Made by a program: the position numbers and the translations under genes. The notes below the pieces were generated by a model. The model was not told where the DNA came from. It made no database searches and worked only from the letters and a program-made list of their open reading frames with translations. A stretch of 64,000 bases of DNA from Sphingobium algorifonticola (GTDB taxonomy: Bacteria; Pseudomonadota; Alphaproteobacteria; Sphingomonadales; Sphingomonadaceae), in assembly GCF_004005485.1 (NCBI RefSeq), contig NZ_RZUL01000001.1:496001-560000 (forward strand), in the 5' to 3' direction. Below are positions 34,082 to 42,574 of this stretch, one piece after another; positions within the stretch are counted from its first letter, which is position 1, and every line of letters begins with the position of its first letter.

Positions 34082-34380
34082 TGCCGATGAGCTTTCTCTC
34101 CCGCTTCCGCATCAAGGCCGACAAGATCGCCGATTTCGTGGCGCTCATTCCGCAGATCGAAGCCATCAGTGCGGAGGAGCCCGACACCCTGGGCTACAAG
34201 TTCTACCGGCTGGAGGAGCCGGGCATGTTCGCCGTGTTCGAAAGCTTCACCAATGCCGATGCCGACGTCGCGCATCAGCAGAATCCGAAGCTTGTGGGGA
34301 TCATCGACGACATCCTCGCCTGCATGGACGGCAGCTATACGCGCGAATATCTCTACGACATCGAACAGGTGTCCGCATGA
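34081..34380 (+). CDS. ABM/YgiN-like small monooxygenase 1
   Basis: A 99-residue dimeric alpha-beta-barrel (ABM) domain protein: FLSRFRIKADKIADFVALIP, then TLGYKFYRLEEPGMFAVFES. The start overlaps the Rieske stop by one base (TGATG). Family members include cofactor-free quinol and anthrone monooxygenases as well as non-catalytic proteins. It is followed by a second ABM gene; both are only 23% or so alike by eye, so this is not a recent duplication. Confidence 0.75.
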   Translation: MPMSFLSRFRIKADKIADFVALIPQIEAISAEEPDTLGYKFYRLEEPGMFAVFESFTNADADVAHQQNPKLVGIIDDILACMDGSYTREYLYDIEQVSA

Positions 34381-34691
34381 ACGCCACGCCGTTGCAGCCG
34401 GGGAAATCCTTTGTCGCGACCCTGCGCACCAAGCCGGAAAAGCGCGAAGAGTTCATCGCGCTTCAGACCGAGCTGAAGCGCCTCGTCCACGCGTATGAGC
34501 CGGATGCCTGGGTCTATGAACTGCTCCAGTCGGACGACGACCCCGACCTGTTCTACTGCATCGCCACGTTCCGCGACGAGGCGGCTTTCGAGCATCATAT
34601 GCACATTGATTTCCACGACCGGCTAGTCCCACCGGTGCTGGAATGCCTGGCGCAGGACATGGAACTGGCTTTCTTCAAGTCGCATCAGTGA
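34377..34691 (+). CDS. ABM/YgiN-like small monooxygenase 2
   Basis: A 104-residue ABM-fold protein: SFVATLRTKPEKREEFIALQ opening and the family stretch PDLFYCIATFRDEAAFEHHM. The ATG at 34377 overlaps the previous stop (ATGA). With the preceding gene it may form a heterodimer. In YgiN-like enzymes this fold oxidises hydroquinones to quinones, which would fit the AzoR-like reductase in the same regulon; this is inference. Confidence 0.75.
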   Translation: MNATPLQPGKSFVATLRTKPEKREEFIALQTELKRLVHAYEPDAWVYELLQSDDDPDLFYCIATFRDEAAFEHHMHIDFHDRLVPPVLECLAQDMELAFFKSHQ

Positions 34692-35221
34692 GTGACCTTG
34701 CCGCCCGCATCCAGGCGATCGAGGACCGCCTCGCCATCGCGCAATTGCAGGCGCGCTACACGATCCTGATCGACAATCAGGACCTCACGGCTGTCGCGCC
34801 GCTGTTCGCACGCGAAGGCCGGTTTCGGTCGGCAGACGGGGTGATGGACGCGCAGGGGCGCGCGGCTATTTGCGACCAGTATCGCGGACGCTTCGCCGCA
34901 TTGCGCTTCGGCTTTCATGTGACGCACGACCACTGGATCACGCTCGACCCCGTCGATCCTGACGCGGCGACCGGTATCGTCTCCTCCCATGCCGAAGTCG
35001 TCCGCAACGGCGAACCGATGGTCACGGGCATGCGCTATCATGATGTCTATCGCCGGGAGGACGGCGCGTGGCGCTTTGCCGACCGGTTGCTGCATTTCTT
35101 TTATTATCTGCCGGTCGCCGATTATGCCGCAGCCTTGCCGACGCGCGAGAGGATGCGTGCCTATGGCGATGCGCGACCTGCGGACTTGCCCGAGGGGATT
35201 GGGACATGGTGCGGGGAATGA
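34688..35221 (+). CDS. SnoaL/NTF2-like protein
   Basis: Encodes 177 residues from a GTG whose GTGA overlaps the previous stop. The SnoaL_4 pattern is clear: LAARIQAIEDRLAIAQLQAR, then YTILIDNQDLTAVAPLFARE and the C-terminal WRFADRLLHFFYYLP. The same fold is used by Rieske dioxygenase beta subunits, scytalone dehydratase and ketosteroid isomerase. Position behind a Rieske alpha gene favours either an accessory subunit or an isomerase/dehydratase acting on the oxygenase product. It ends convergent with the E2 gene. Confidence 0.8.
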   Translation: MSDLAARIQAIEDRLAIAQLQARYTILIDNQDLTAVAPLFAREGRFRSADGVMDAQGRAAICDQYRGRFAALRFGFHVTHDHWITLDPVDPDAATGIVSSHAEVVRNGEPMVTGMRYHDVYRREDGAWRFADRLLHFFYYLPVADYAAALPTRERMRAYGDARPADLPEGIGTWCGE

Positions 35222-35239
35222 GGGGCAAACATTAGAATA

Positions 35240-35317
35240 GTTCCCCGGGGAAAGCCGGGGTCCAGGGCGGCACATACTGGACCTCGCAACCCTGGACCCC
35301 GGCTTTCGCCGGGGAAC
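35240..35317. repeat. Convergent-gene palindrome
   Basis: Arms GTTCCCCGGGGAAAGCCGGG (with TCCAGGG beyond) and CCCTGGACCCCGGCTTTCGC (with CGGGGAAC beyond) surround a central 24 bp. It separates the convergent SnoaL-like and E2 genes and may terminate both. It is of the sphingomonad CCCCGGCTTTCGCCGGGG repeat type. Confidence 0.7.
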
Positions 35318-35326
35318 AGCCAGGCC

Positions 35327-36718
35327 CTACAACCGCTCGGGATTTTCCAGCAGTTCCGCCAGCGCCCCCAGAAAGCGGGCGCCGTCCGCGCCATCGATCG
35401 CACGATGATCGCAGCTTAAGGACAGGTGCAGGACCGGCACGATACGGATCGCCCCATCGTCGTCGATCGGTTCAGGCCGAGCCTTGCCCACCGCCAGGAT
35501 CGCCCCCTGCGGCGGGTTGATGATCGCGTCGAACTGCTCCACGCCGAACATGCCGAGGTTGGAGACGGAAAAGCTTCCACCCTGAAACTCCTCTGCCGCC
35601 AGCTTGCCTGCCCGCGCCCGTTGCGCCAGCTCCCCCATGCGATCGGCAATTGCACGCACGTCCATTGCGTCGGCATGGCGGACGATCGGCGTGATGAGGC
35701 CGCGCGGCGTCGATACCGCGACGGCGATGTCGGCATGCGCGAAGCGGTGCACAACGGTGCCATGCACCTGGATATTCACCTCCGGCACTTCGCGCAGCGC
35801 GAGCGCGACGGCGCGCAGCAGATAGTCGTTGAGGCTCGCGACTTTCCCTTGCAGCATCCGCAGCGCGATCAGCCGGTCGGCGCGCACCCGACGCCGCAGA
35901 TAGAAATGCGGGATCTCCTGCTTTGCCTGCGTCAGCCGCGCGGCGATCGCCTTGCGCATTGCGGACATGGGGATCATCTCGACATCGTCGGTGCTGGTGG
36001 CGGGGACGGGCGGCGCAGCGTCGGCTGCCACAGGCGCCGGCGCGGGCGCCTTCGCCAGCACATCCGCCTTCGTGATGCGCCCGCGATGTCCGCTGCCTTT
36101 CACGATCGATAAGTCGACGCCCATCTGCACCGCCAGTCGCCGGGCGAGCGGCGAGGCAAAGGCGCTTTCCTGCCCCGGCGCGTCGATCGGCCCCTTCAGC
36201 ACGGGCGGTGTCTGTCCGCGTAGATACAGATCGATGTCCTGCCGGGTGATCCGCCCCTTGCGGCCCGATCCGCTGATGGCCGACACATCGACGCCCTGCG
36301 CCTGCGCGATACTGCGTGCCACCGGGCTGATGGCGGTATCGTCGGGAATGGTAACGGGCGACGGAACAGCCGCCACCGGCGCTGTCGCCGATGCGCTGGT
36401 CTCGACCCCCGGCATCGCGGTATCGACGGCGCGGAACTGCGCAACGAAGGCGTCGACTTCCGCAACCGGCGTATCCACTGCCCCCAGCACGGCGAGCAGT
36501 GCGCCGACGGGATGCGTCTCCCCGGCCTGCGCGATCAGGCGTACGAAGCAGCCGTCGGCTTCGGCCTCGACTTCATTGGTGATCTTGTCGGTTTCGATCA
36601 GCGTCAGCACGGTGCCCTTGGCGAAAGGCGCGCCCTCCGCCACCATCCATTCGGCGATCGTGCCCTCGGCCATTTCAATGCCCCATTTGGGCATGGTGAA
36701 GGCTTTCAAATCCGCCAT
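35327..36718 (-). CDS. 2-Oxoacid dehydrogenase E2 (dihydrolipoyl acyltransferase) with two subunit-binding domains
   Basis: A 463-residue protein: lipoyl domain (residues 1-78, Lys45 in ETDKITNEVEA), then two peripheral-subunit-binding domains in tandem (ISPVARSIAQAQGVDVSAIS with GSGRKGRITRQDI, and ASPLARRLAVQMGVDLSIVK with GSGHRGRITKADV), then the catalytic domain with DHRAIDGADGARF. Most E2 chains have one such binding domain. It accepts the acyl group from E1 and passes it to CoA. Order E1alpha-E1beta-E2 is typical; E3 is not encoded here. The ATG at 36718 is chosen for the lipoyl domain start. Confidence 0.93.
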   Translation of the reverse strand: MADLKAFTMPKWGIEMAEGTIAEWMVAEGAPFAKGTVLTLIETDKITNEVEAEADGCFVRLIAQAGETHPVGALLAVLGAVDTPVAEVDAFVAQFRAVDTAMPGVETSASATAPVAAVPSPVTIPDDTAISPVARSIAQAQGVDVSAISGSGRKGRITRQDIDLYLRGQTPPVLKGPIDAPGQESAFASPLARRLAVQMGVDLSIVKGSGHRGRITKADVLAKAPAPAPVAADAAPPVPATSTDDVEMIPMSAMRKAIAARLTQAKQEIPHFYLRRRVRADRLIALRMLQGKVASLNDYLLRAVALALREVPEVNIQVHGTVVHRFAHADIAVAVSTPRGLITPIVRHADAMDVRAIADRMGELAQRARAGKLAAEEFQGGSFSVSNLGMFGVEQFDAIINPPQGAILAVGKARPEPIDDDGAIRIVPVLHLSLSCDHRAIDGADGARFLGALAELLENPERL

Positions 36719-36722
36719 GCGA

Positions 36723-37733
36723 TCAGCCCCAGTCCAGCACGCCGCGCACCGCGGTCTCGATATGGGCGGGCGACGGCAACCAGGCGCGTTCCAGTTCGCG
36801 CGCAAAGGGTATCGGCGTGTGCGGCGCGGTCACCATGCGCGGCGGTGCTTTCAGGCTTGTGAAGCCCTGTTCCGCCACCAGACCGATGATGTCGCGGGCC
36901 AGCGAGCAGCGCGGCGGGCTTTCGTCCACCACCACCAGCCGCCCGGTCTGCTCCACGCTGTCGAGGATCGCTTCCTCGTCCAGCGGGCTGGTCGTGCGCG
37001 GATCGATGATATCGCAGCCGATGCCCTGCGCCGCCAGCGCATCCGCCGCCTTTTCGGCGAAACTCACCATCCGCCCGAGCGCCACGATCGTCACGTCGCC
37101 ACCTTCGCGGACCATGCGCGCATGGCCGAAGGGGATGCGATAGGGACCGTCGGGCACTTCGCCCTTTTTGGTGTAAAGTGCCTTATGTTCGAAGAACATC
37201 ACCGGGTCCTGCCCGTGCAGCGCCTCGGTCAGCAGGCCCTTCGCGTCGGCGGGCGTCGTCGGCAGCACGACTTTCAGACCCGGCACGCTGGTCAGCAGAT
37301 TGTAGAACGCCTGGCTGTGCTGTGCCGCCGCGTTCATGCCCGCGCCATAGATCAGCCGCACGACCACCGGACAGGCCGTTTCCCCGCCGAACATGTACCG
37401 GAACTTGGCGATCTGGTTGATGATCTGATCCGCACAGACACCGATGAAGTCGGCGAACATCAGCTCGGCGACCGGCCGCTTGCCGGCCAGCGCCGCGCCC
37501 GCCGCCGCGCCGATGATCGCGCTTTCGGATATCGGCGTGTCGATGACCCGGTCCGCACCGAACTTGCCGATCAGCCCGCCCGACGTGCCCCAGATGCCGC
37601 CGATCGATTCCTGCCCGCCCGCCGTGCCCGCGCCGCCCGCAACATCCTCACCGAGCAGGATGATATTGGGATCGCGTTCCATTTCGTCGTGCAGCGTGCG
37701 GTTGATCGCATCGCGAATGTTCATGATGGCCAT
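36723..37733 (-). CDS. 2-Oxoacid (acetoin-type) dehydrogenase E1 beta
   Basis: A 336-residue E1 beta subunit starting MAIMNIRDAINRTLHDEMER from 37733, with GAAGGG seven bases upstream. Motifs: ILLGEDVAGGAGTAGGQESI, RVIDTPISESAIIGAAAGAA, PVVVRLIYGAGMNAAAQHSQ. It resembles the AcoB/PdhB group. With E1 alpha it decarboxylates a 2-oxo acid or cleaves acetoin through thiamine diphosphate. Four bases separate it from E2. Confidence 0.92.
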   Translation of the reverse strand: MAIMNIRDAINRTLHDEMERDPNIILLGEDVAGGAGTAGGQESIGGIWGTSGGLIGKFGADRVIDTPISESAIIGAAAGAALAGKRPVAELMFADFIGVCADQIINQIAKFRYMFGGETACPVVVRLIYGAGMNAAAQHSQAFYNLLTSVPGLKVVLPTTPADAKGLLTEALHGQDPVMFFEHKALYTKKGEVPDGPYRIPFGHARMVREGGDVTIVALGRMVSFAEKAADALAAQGIGCDIIDPRTTSPLDEEAILDSVEQTGRLVVVDESPPRCSLARDIIGLVAEQGFTSLKAPPRMVTAPHTPIPFARELERAWLPSPAHIETAVRGVLDWG

Positions 37734-37743
37734 GCGATGCCCT

Positions 37744-38718
37744 TCAATAATCGGCGTACACGTCCTCAAGGACGTGGGCGGGTTCGGATACCGGCGCAGC
37801 GCGCGCGGCAGTGACGGCTTCGTCGATCAGCGCGGCGACTTCGGCGTCAATGCTGTCGAGCGCATCGGCGGCGATGCCCGACGATTGCCGGAACGCGATC
37901 AGGCAATCCCGCTCGGCACGGATGCGGTCCAGCTCGCCCGGCCCGCGATAGCGTTGCGGATCGCCTTCGAAATGGCCGTAGAAGCGTTCGGTATCCAGCT
38001 CGATCGCCGCCGGGCCATGACCGCCGCGCACATGCGCCAGCAGGTCGCCAAACGCGGCATAGGTGTCGAAGAAATCGCTGCCATTGGCGCGCCATGCTTT
38101 CATGCCGAACGCTTCGGCGCGGCTGGCAATGTCGCCCGATGTGCCCACGGCATAGCTGTAGCCGGTATGCTCGGAATAATGATTGTTCTCGAACACGAAG
38201 ATCGCCGGCACCTTCAGCACCACCGCCATGTTCATCGCCTCGAAGGTGGTACCCTGATTGCAGGCGCCGTCGCCGGAGAAGGCAATGGCCACCTTTCTCC
38301 GGCCGTCCATCTTTGCGGCAATTGCCGCGCCGACAGCCTGCGGCGCGCCTGCCCCCACGATGCCATTGGCGCCCAGCATTCCTATCTTGGTATCGGCGAT
38401 GTGCATGGAGCCGCCCCGCCCCTTGCACAGGCCGTCGCGCTTGCCGTAGATTTCCTTCATCATCGCAATCACGTCGCAGCCCTTGGCGATACAGTGGCCG
38501 TGGCCGCGATGCGTCGACACGATCATGTCTTCATCGTCCAGATGGCTGCACACGCCGACCGCCGCCGCTTCCTGCCCGCAATAAAGATGCGTGAAGCCGG
38601 GGATTTCGCCGGTCTTGATTTCCTCGTGCAGCCGCTCTTCGAACTGGCGGATCGTCGCCATCCGCCGATAGGCGTCCAGCAGCGCCTCCTGGCTCAGGCT
38701 GTTATGCGCAAACGCCAT
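37744..38718 (-). CDS. 2-Oxoacid (acetoin-type) dehydrogenase E1 alpha
   Basis: A 324-residue E1 alpha subunit. The thiamine-diphosphate motif is FSGDGACNQGTTFEAMNMAV; STHRGHGHCIAKGCD and KGRGGSMHIAD are also typical. The length is that of AcoA-type subunits. Its ATG overlaps the Rieske 2 stop by 4 bp (ATGA), so it is co-translated with the oxygenase. A 2-oxo acid or alpha-hydroxyketone fragment released from the substrate is the likely target; pyruvate is also possible. Confidence 0.92.
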   Translation of the reverse strand: MAFAHNSLSQEALLDAYRRMATIRQFEERLHEEIKTGEIPGFTHLYCGQEAAAVGVCSHLDDEDMIVSTHRGHGHCIAKGCDVIAMMKEIYGKRDGLCKGRGGSMHIADTKIGMLGANGIVGAGAPQAVGAAIAAKMDGRRKVAIAFSGDGACNQGTTFEAMNMAVVLKVPAIFVFENNHYSEHTGYSYAVGTSGDIASRAEAFGMKAWRANGSDFFDTYAAFGDLLAHVRGGHGPAAIELDTERFYGHFEGDPQRYRGPGELDRIRAERDCLIAFRQSSGIAADALDSIDAEVAALIDEAVTAARAAPVSEPAHVLEDVYADY

Positions 38719-40049
38719 CAGATGTCCCCTTCGCCGGGGCCGTTATGCCCGTAGATGTAATCGTTCAGCACCTTGTGGAAATGGCGGATGCGGATTTCCT
38801 GATCGCCGATCCACAGCCCCTCGAAGGCGCTGCTGTGCATCCCCTTCTGGACGGTCGGCAAATTGAACGCATCCTGGTCCAGCACCTGCCCGATGCTCTT
38901 GTCGCCATGTTTGAAATAGAGGCGCTTGGGCCGTTCGGGCCATTCCTCCCCTTCGGGCACCAGCTCGAACATCCAAAGATCATAGAGCATCTTGTCGGGG
39001 TCAGTCGGATGCGGCCGCTGGCGGAACAGCATGAGATCATCAGCATGGCAGTTGAGCTGCACATTGGGAAAGATCGTATAGTGATAATCGTCGGTCAGCT
39101 GATCGTCGTTCAGCTCCGAATAGTCCCGGCCCCGCGCCTTGCCGTTGGCGCGCATGAACTTCTGCACGTCGCGGCGGATGTCGCTCACGCGCCCGTCATA
39201 GTCGGCCGGGTCCATCCCCGCCTTCACCATGATCTCGTAGATGGCGGGCGGAATGGCGGAGGGGAGCACCACGCGCGGGCTGACCGTGGCGAAGGGAATC
39301 AGGTAGCGGCTGTGCCGTTCGTAGCAGTCATACTGGATGTTGATGTCGTCCAGATACCATTTGAGCTGCGGGTGAATGCCCTGGACATGGTAGCTTTCGT
39401 TGAACGCATCGACGCTCGCCTTCCAGTTGCAGTCCCATTCGATCGTGATGTCGCGCTTCCACGCCATCCGTTCGAAATGATAGGGGTCGAGATGTTGCGG
39501 GATGGGATCGAGATAGTCCATCAGCGGCGGCGCGTCCGGGTTCAGCGAGAACCAGACGAACCCGCCCCATTCGCCTGCCTTGACTTCCGGTATCCGGCCG
39601 CATGGCGGGCCGCCTTGCGGAAACGTATCAAGATCGGGGATGCGAACGATGACGCCCGCATGATCATATTCCCAGTGATGGTACATGCACTGGAAATTGT
39701 CGGCATGGCCCGTGCCCTCGGGCCGCAGCTTGTTGCCGCGGTGCAGGCAGACGTTGTGGAAGGCACGCACCGATCCGTCCGCCTGCCGCACGATCAGCAC
39801 CGATTCCCGGCCGATGTCGGTGCAGATATAGTCGCCGGCTTCCTTCAGATCGTCGGAGCGCCCGCCGAGGAGCCATAGCTTGCTCCACATCCGGTCCCAT
39901 TCCAGCTTCATGAAATCGGCCGAGGTGTAGCGCGCCGCCGGGATCAGCGCATGGCCAAGGTCCGGGTCCGGCGCCTTGTGCGCGGGCGTACCGTCCGGCC
40001 AGTCGTCGGGGTTGACCCGAATGATGTCCACATGCCGCTTGACGTCCAT
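38718..40049 (-). CDS. Rieske non-haem iron oxygenase alpha subunit 2
   Basis: A 443-residue oxygenase with Rieske ligands Cys101-x-His103 and Cys121-x2-His124 and mononuclear iron site DAFNESYHVQGIHP (Asp214, His221, His226). It is distinct from oxygenase 1 but of the same clade (both share the VDAF..YH....HPQ layout). It probably acts at another ring or another step. It lies 33 bp behind an SDR in the large minus-strand operon led by the 41.6-kb promoter. Confidence 0.92.
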   Translation of the reverse strand: MDVKRHVDIIRVNPDDWPDGTPAHKAPDPDLGHALIPAARYTSADFMKLEWDRMWSKLWLLGGRSDDLKEAGDYICTDIGRESVLIVRQADGSVRAFHNVCLHRGNKLRPEGTGHADNFQCMYHHWEYDHAGVIVRIPDLDTFPQGGPPCGRIPEVKAGEWGGFVWFSLNPDAPPLMDYLDPIPQHLDPYHFERMAWKRDITIEWDCNWKASVDAFNESYHVQGIHPQLKWYLDDINIQYDCYERHSRYLIPFATVSPRVVLPSAIPPAIYEIMVKAGMDPADYDGRVSDIRRDVQKFMRANGKARGRDYSELNDDQLTDDYHYTIFPNVQLNCHADDLMLFRQRPHPTDPDKMLYDLWMFELVPEGEEWPERPKRLYFKHGDKSIGQVLDQDAFNLPTVQKGMHSSAFEGLWIGDQEIRIRHFHKVLNDYIYGHNGPGEGDI

Positions 40050-40081
40050 GTCGCTATTGCCTCGCGCCTCTCGTCAGCGGT

Positions 40082-40843
40082 TCAGAAATGGGTGCAGTTG
40101 GTGAAGCCGCCGTCGACCACCAGATGCGAACCGTTGCACCAGCTTGCCGCCGGGCTGGCGAGGAACACGATCGCGCGCGCGATCTCCTCCGGCGTGCCGA
40201 AGCGGCCGGTGGGCTGCTGGCGGATCAGGCCGTTGTAGAACTTTTCCATCGTGCCCTTGATCATGTCCCAGTTGCCGCCCTCGAACTCAACCGGGCCTGG
40301 CGACACGATGTTCACGCGAATGCCGTCCTTGCCATGCGCGAGGCCCAGTTGCTTGCCCCAGGTGATGAGCGACGCCTTCATCGCATTATAGGGCTGCGGC
40401 CCGCCCATGGCTTCTTTCGCCGATGTCGTGGCGATCAGCACGATCGAACCGCCGCCCCGCTCGGTCATGCCGGGCAGAACCGCCTCGACCGCGCGGACCG
40501 GGCCCATTACGTCCACTTCGAAGGCGCGCGTCCAATATTTCTCGCTGCCGACGCCGCCCCCGGCCGACGTGATCGGCACGAGGATGTCGCATCCGCCCAG
40601 CTCCGCAATGATGCCCTCCAGCCAAGCCTTGTACTCGTCCGCCTTCATCACGTTGACCAGCGATCCGATGACGTTGGTGCCATATTTGCGCAGATTGGCG
40701 ACGGCATCCTTGACCGAGTCCTCCGACCGCGCGGTGATGGCCACATCGCAGCCTTCGCGCGCCAGTATTTCCGCGACGGCAAAGCCGATGCCGCGCGCGC
40801 CGCCGACGACCAGAGCTTTCTTGCCCGACAATCCCAGATCCAT
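40082..40843 (-). CDS. Short-chain dehydrogenase/reductase (island SDR 2)
   Basis: A 253-residue classical SDR: VGGARGIG cofactor loop, ATTS strand with Ser, active-site Tyr-x3-Lys in YNAMKASLITWGKQLGLAHG, and PGPVEF. The Y-x3-K pair makes it catalytic. Its start overlaps the stop of SDR 3 (GTGCCTC spacing; boundary base 40843 shared), so both are co-translated. It may oxidise an alcohol or a cis-diol formed by a Rieske oxygenase. Confidence 0.9.
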   Translation of the reverse strand: MDLGLSGKKALVVGGARGIGFAVAEILAREGCDVAITARSEDSVKDAVANLRKYGTNVIGSLVNVMKADEYKAWLEGIIAELGGCDILVPITSAGGGVGSEKYWTRAFEVDVMGPVRAVEAVLPGMTERGGGSIVLIATTSAKEAMGGPQPYNAMKASLITWGKQLGLAHGKDGIRVNIVSPGPVEFEGGNWDMIKGTMEKFYNGLIRQQPTGRFGTPEEIARAIVFLASPAASWCNGSHLVVDGGFTNCTHF

Positions 40844-41634
40844 CAGTGCCTCCTGGCTTCCCGTAATTCATCAAGACGCGGCAGCCGCCCGAGCTGCGCC
40901 CCGCCCGAAAGCTGCACGATCTCGCCATTGGCGAAACAGTCCGCATCGCTGAGCCAGCCGACCGCGGAGGCGACCTGACGCGCGCTGACGGCTTTTTCGT
41001 CGAGCGGCCGGGTCTCTAGCGGACAGTCGCGCAGATAGAGCGCGCTGATCGCCGGATCGGCGAATATCCCTTCCGTCATCGGCGTCGGCGAAAATCCGGG
41101 CGCGACGGCGTTGACGCGCACGTCGAGCGGACCGAACTCGAGCGCGGCGATCCGCACGAGCTGGTCGAGCGCCGCCTTCGCGCAGCTATAGGCGGCAAGC
41201 CCCTCGCCCGGCACACGCGCGGTGATCGAGGAAAAGAGTGTGATGCTGCCGCCCCGCCGCATAACGCCGCTGGCATGCTTGAGCAGCAGCATGTTGGCGG
41301 TCACGTGAATGGCAAGCTCGCTTTCGATCTGCGCCCGCTGAATCTTCGCCAGCCGCGCCGCCCCCGTCGTACCCGAGGCATTGACGAGAATGTCGATCGG
41401 GCCGCTCAGATCGAACATGGCGGCTATCGCATCCTCGTCGCGCATGTCGCAGGCGATGGCCAGGCCGCCCAGATCGCCGGCCAGCGCATCCAGCGCCGCG
41501 ACGCGACGTCCGGCGACATGCACGGTGCATCCGCCCGCACGCAGGGCGATCGCGACTGCCTCACCCAGCCCGCCGGGGCTGGATGCGCCGATCACCAGCG
41601 CGGTCTTGCCCGCATATCGTCCCGCCGTTGCCAT
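40843..41634 (-). CDS. Short-chain dehydrogenase/reductase (island SDR 3)
   Basis: A 263-residue SDR: GASSPGGLGEAVA cofactor loop, NASGT, catalytic Tyr-x3-Lys in YSCAKAALDQLVRIA. The start has AGGAG six bases upstream. It is the first gene of the long minus-strand operon SDR-SDR-Rieske 2-E1alpha-E1beta-E2, behind the weak operator D. Confidence 0.9.
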   Translation of the reverse strand: MATAGRYAGKTALVIGASSPGGLGEAVAIALRAGGCTVHVAGRRVAALDALAGDLGGLAIACDMRDEDAIAAMFDLSGPIDILVNASGTTGAARLAKIQRAQIESELAIHVTANMLLLKHASGVMRRGGSITLFSSITARVPGEGLAAYSCAKAALDQLVRIAALEFGPLDVRVNAVAPGFSPTPMTEGIFADPAISALYLRDCPLETRPLDEKAVSARQVASAVGWLSDADCFANGEIVQLSGGAQLGRLPRLDELREARRH

Positions 41635-41674
41635 GCCCTACTCCTTACGCGCTGGCGCGCGCGATTCAAGAATA

Positions 41675-41692
41675 AAACATGCACGTCTGTCT
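41675..41692. promoter_or_regulatory. Possible degenerate TetR-type operator, site D
   Basis: AAACATGCACGTCTGTCT matches 12 of 18 consensus positions and keeps ACA..C..G..TGT spacing and the trailing T run; 41 bp before SDR 3. Weak on its own; supported mainly by its position at the expected promoter. Confidence 0.3.
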
Positions 41693-41706
41693 TTTTTATG
41701 GACGCC

Positions 41707-42465
41707 CTAGCCCGCGCGAATCGACAGGCCATTATCGACGATATATTCGCCGCCGGTGAGGAAGCGGGACTCGTCGCTGGCGAGGAACACCAGCAGGCTG
41801 GCGACGTCGCGTGGCGATCCGGTTGCCCCGGCCGGCAGCACCCCGTCGGCAATGGCCTTTTCCTGCCCGGCGCGTCCTTCGGCCGACTGGATCATCGGCG
41901 TTTCGATCGATGAGGGATGCACCGTGTTGCAGCGGATCGGATAGCCTTTGTCCTGGCAATGCACCGCGATCGACTTGCTCATCGACCGCACCGCGCCCTT
42001 CGCAGCCGAATAGGCGAAGAACGGCGCATAGCCCAGATGGCTGGCGATCGACGACATATTGATGATTGACCCGGCAGACGCTTTCGCCAGCAGGGGAATG
42101 CCATGTTTGCAGCCCAGAAACACGCTGGTCGACATGACGCGCATCACGCGCTCATATTGGTCGAGCGTCGTTTCCTCCGGGTCGGCGACGACGACGATCC
42201 CCGCATTGTTCACCAATATGTCCAGCCTGCCGAAGCGCGCATCGATATCGGCATAGACGCGCAACCAGTCCTCCTCGCGCGCCACGTCATGCGCCACGGC
42301 GATTGCGCGGTCGCCCAATCCCGCCGCTACCGCCTGCGCGCCCTCACCGTTGATGTCCGACACGAAAACCGTCGCACCTTCGGCCACGAACGCTTCGCAA
42401 TCCGCCTTGCCCAGACCCGAGGCGCCGCCCGTTACCAGCGCGATTTTGCCATCCAGACGTCCCAT
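41707..42465 (-). CDS. Short-chain dehydrogenase/reductase (island SDR 4)
   Basis: A 252-residue classical SDR: TGGASGLG loop, NNAGIV, SSIAS, Tyr-x3-Lys in YSAAKGAVRSMSKSIA. A GAGGAG precedes the start. It is divergent from tetR across operator E, a common arrangement for a TetR's main target. It ends 73 bp before SDR 3, whose own operator D intervenes. Confidence 0.92.
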   Translation of the reverse strand: MGRLDGKIALVTGGASGLGKADCEAFVAEGATVFVSDINGEGAQAVAAGLGDRAIAVAHDVAREEDWLRVYADIDARFGRLDILVNNAGIVVVADPEETTLDQYERVMRVMSTSVFLGCKHGIPLLAKASAGSIINMSSIASHLGYAPFFAYSAAKGAVRSMSKSIAVHCQDKGYPIRCNTVHPSSIETPMIQSAEGRAGQEKAIADGVLPAGATGSPRDVASLLVFLASDESRFLTGGEYIVDNGLSIRAG

Positions 42466-42510
42466 GCTATCTCCTCATCCGCTTTATTTTGCCAAGGTTC
42501 CAGCTTGCGC

Positions 42511-42522
42511 TTGACTTGTCAA
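42511..42522. promoter_or_regulatory. TTGAC-TT-GTCAA palindrome beside operator E
   Basis: A perfect 5-bp-arm palindrome six bases from operator E in the SDR 4/tetR divergent region. TTGACT could be the -35 of the tetR promoter; an additional protein site is also possible. Confidence 0.3.
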
Positions 42523-42527
42523 AGTAA

Positions 42528-42545
42528 AAACAATCATGCTTGTTT
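42528..42545. promoter_or_regulatory. TetR-type operator, site E (next to tetR)
   Basis: AAACAATCATGCTTGTTT matches 17 of 18 consensus positions; 30 bp before tetR and 63 bp before SDR 4. It would give autoregulation. Confidence 0.8.
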
Positions 42546-42574
42546 ATGATCTAGAGTGAGGGAAGCCCCGGCCG

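Noticed and set aside
41675..41692. Site D as a full member of the operator set
   Set aside because: Only 12 of 18 positions fit; listed as possible, with low confidence, because of its position only.
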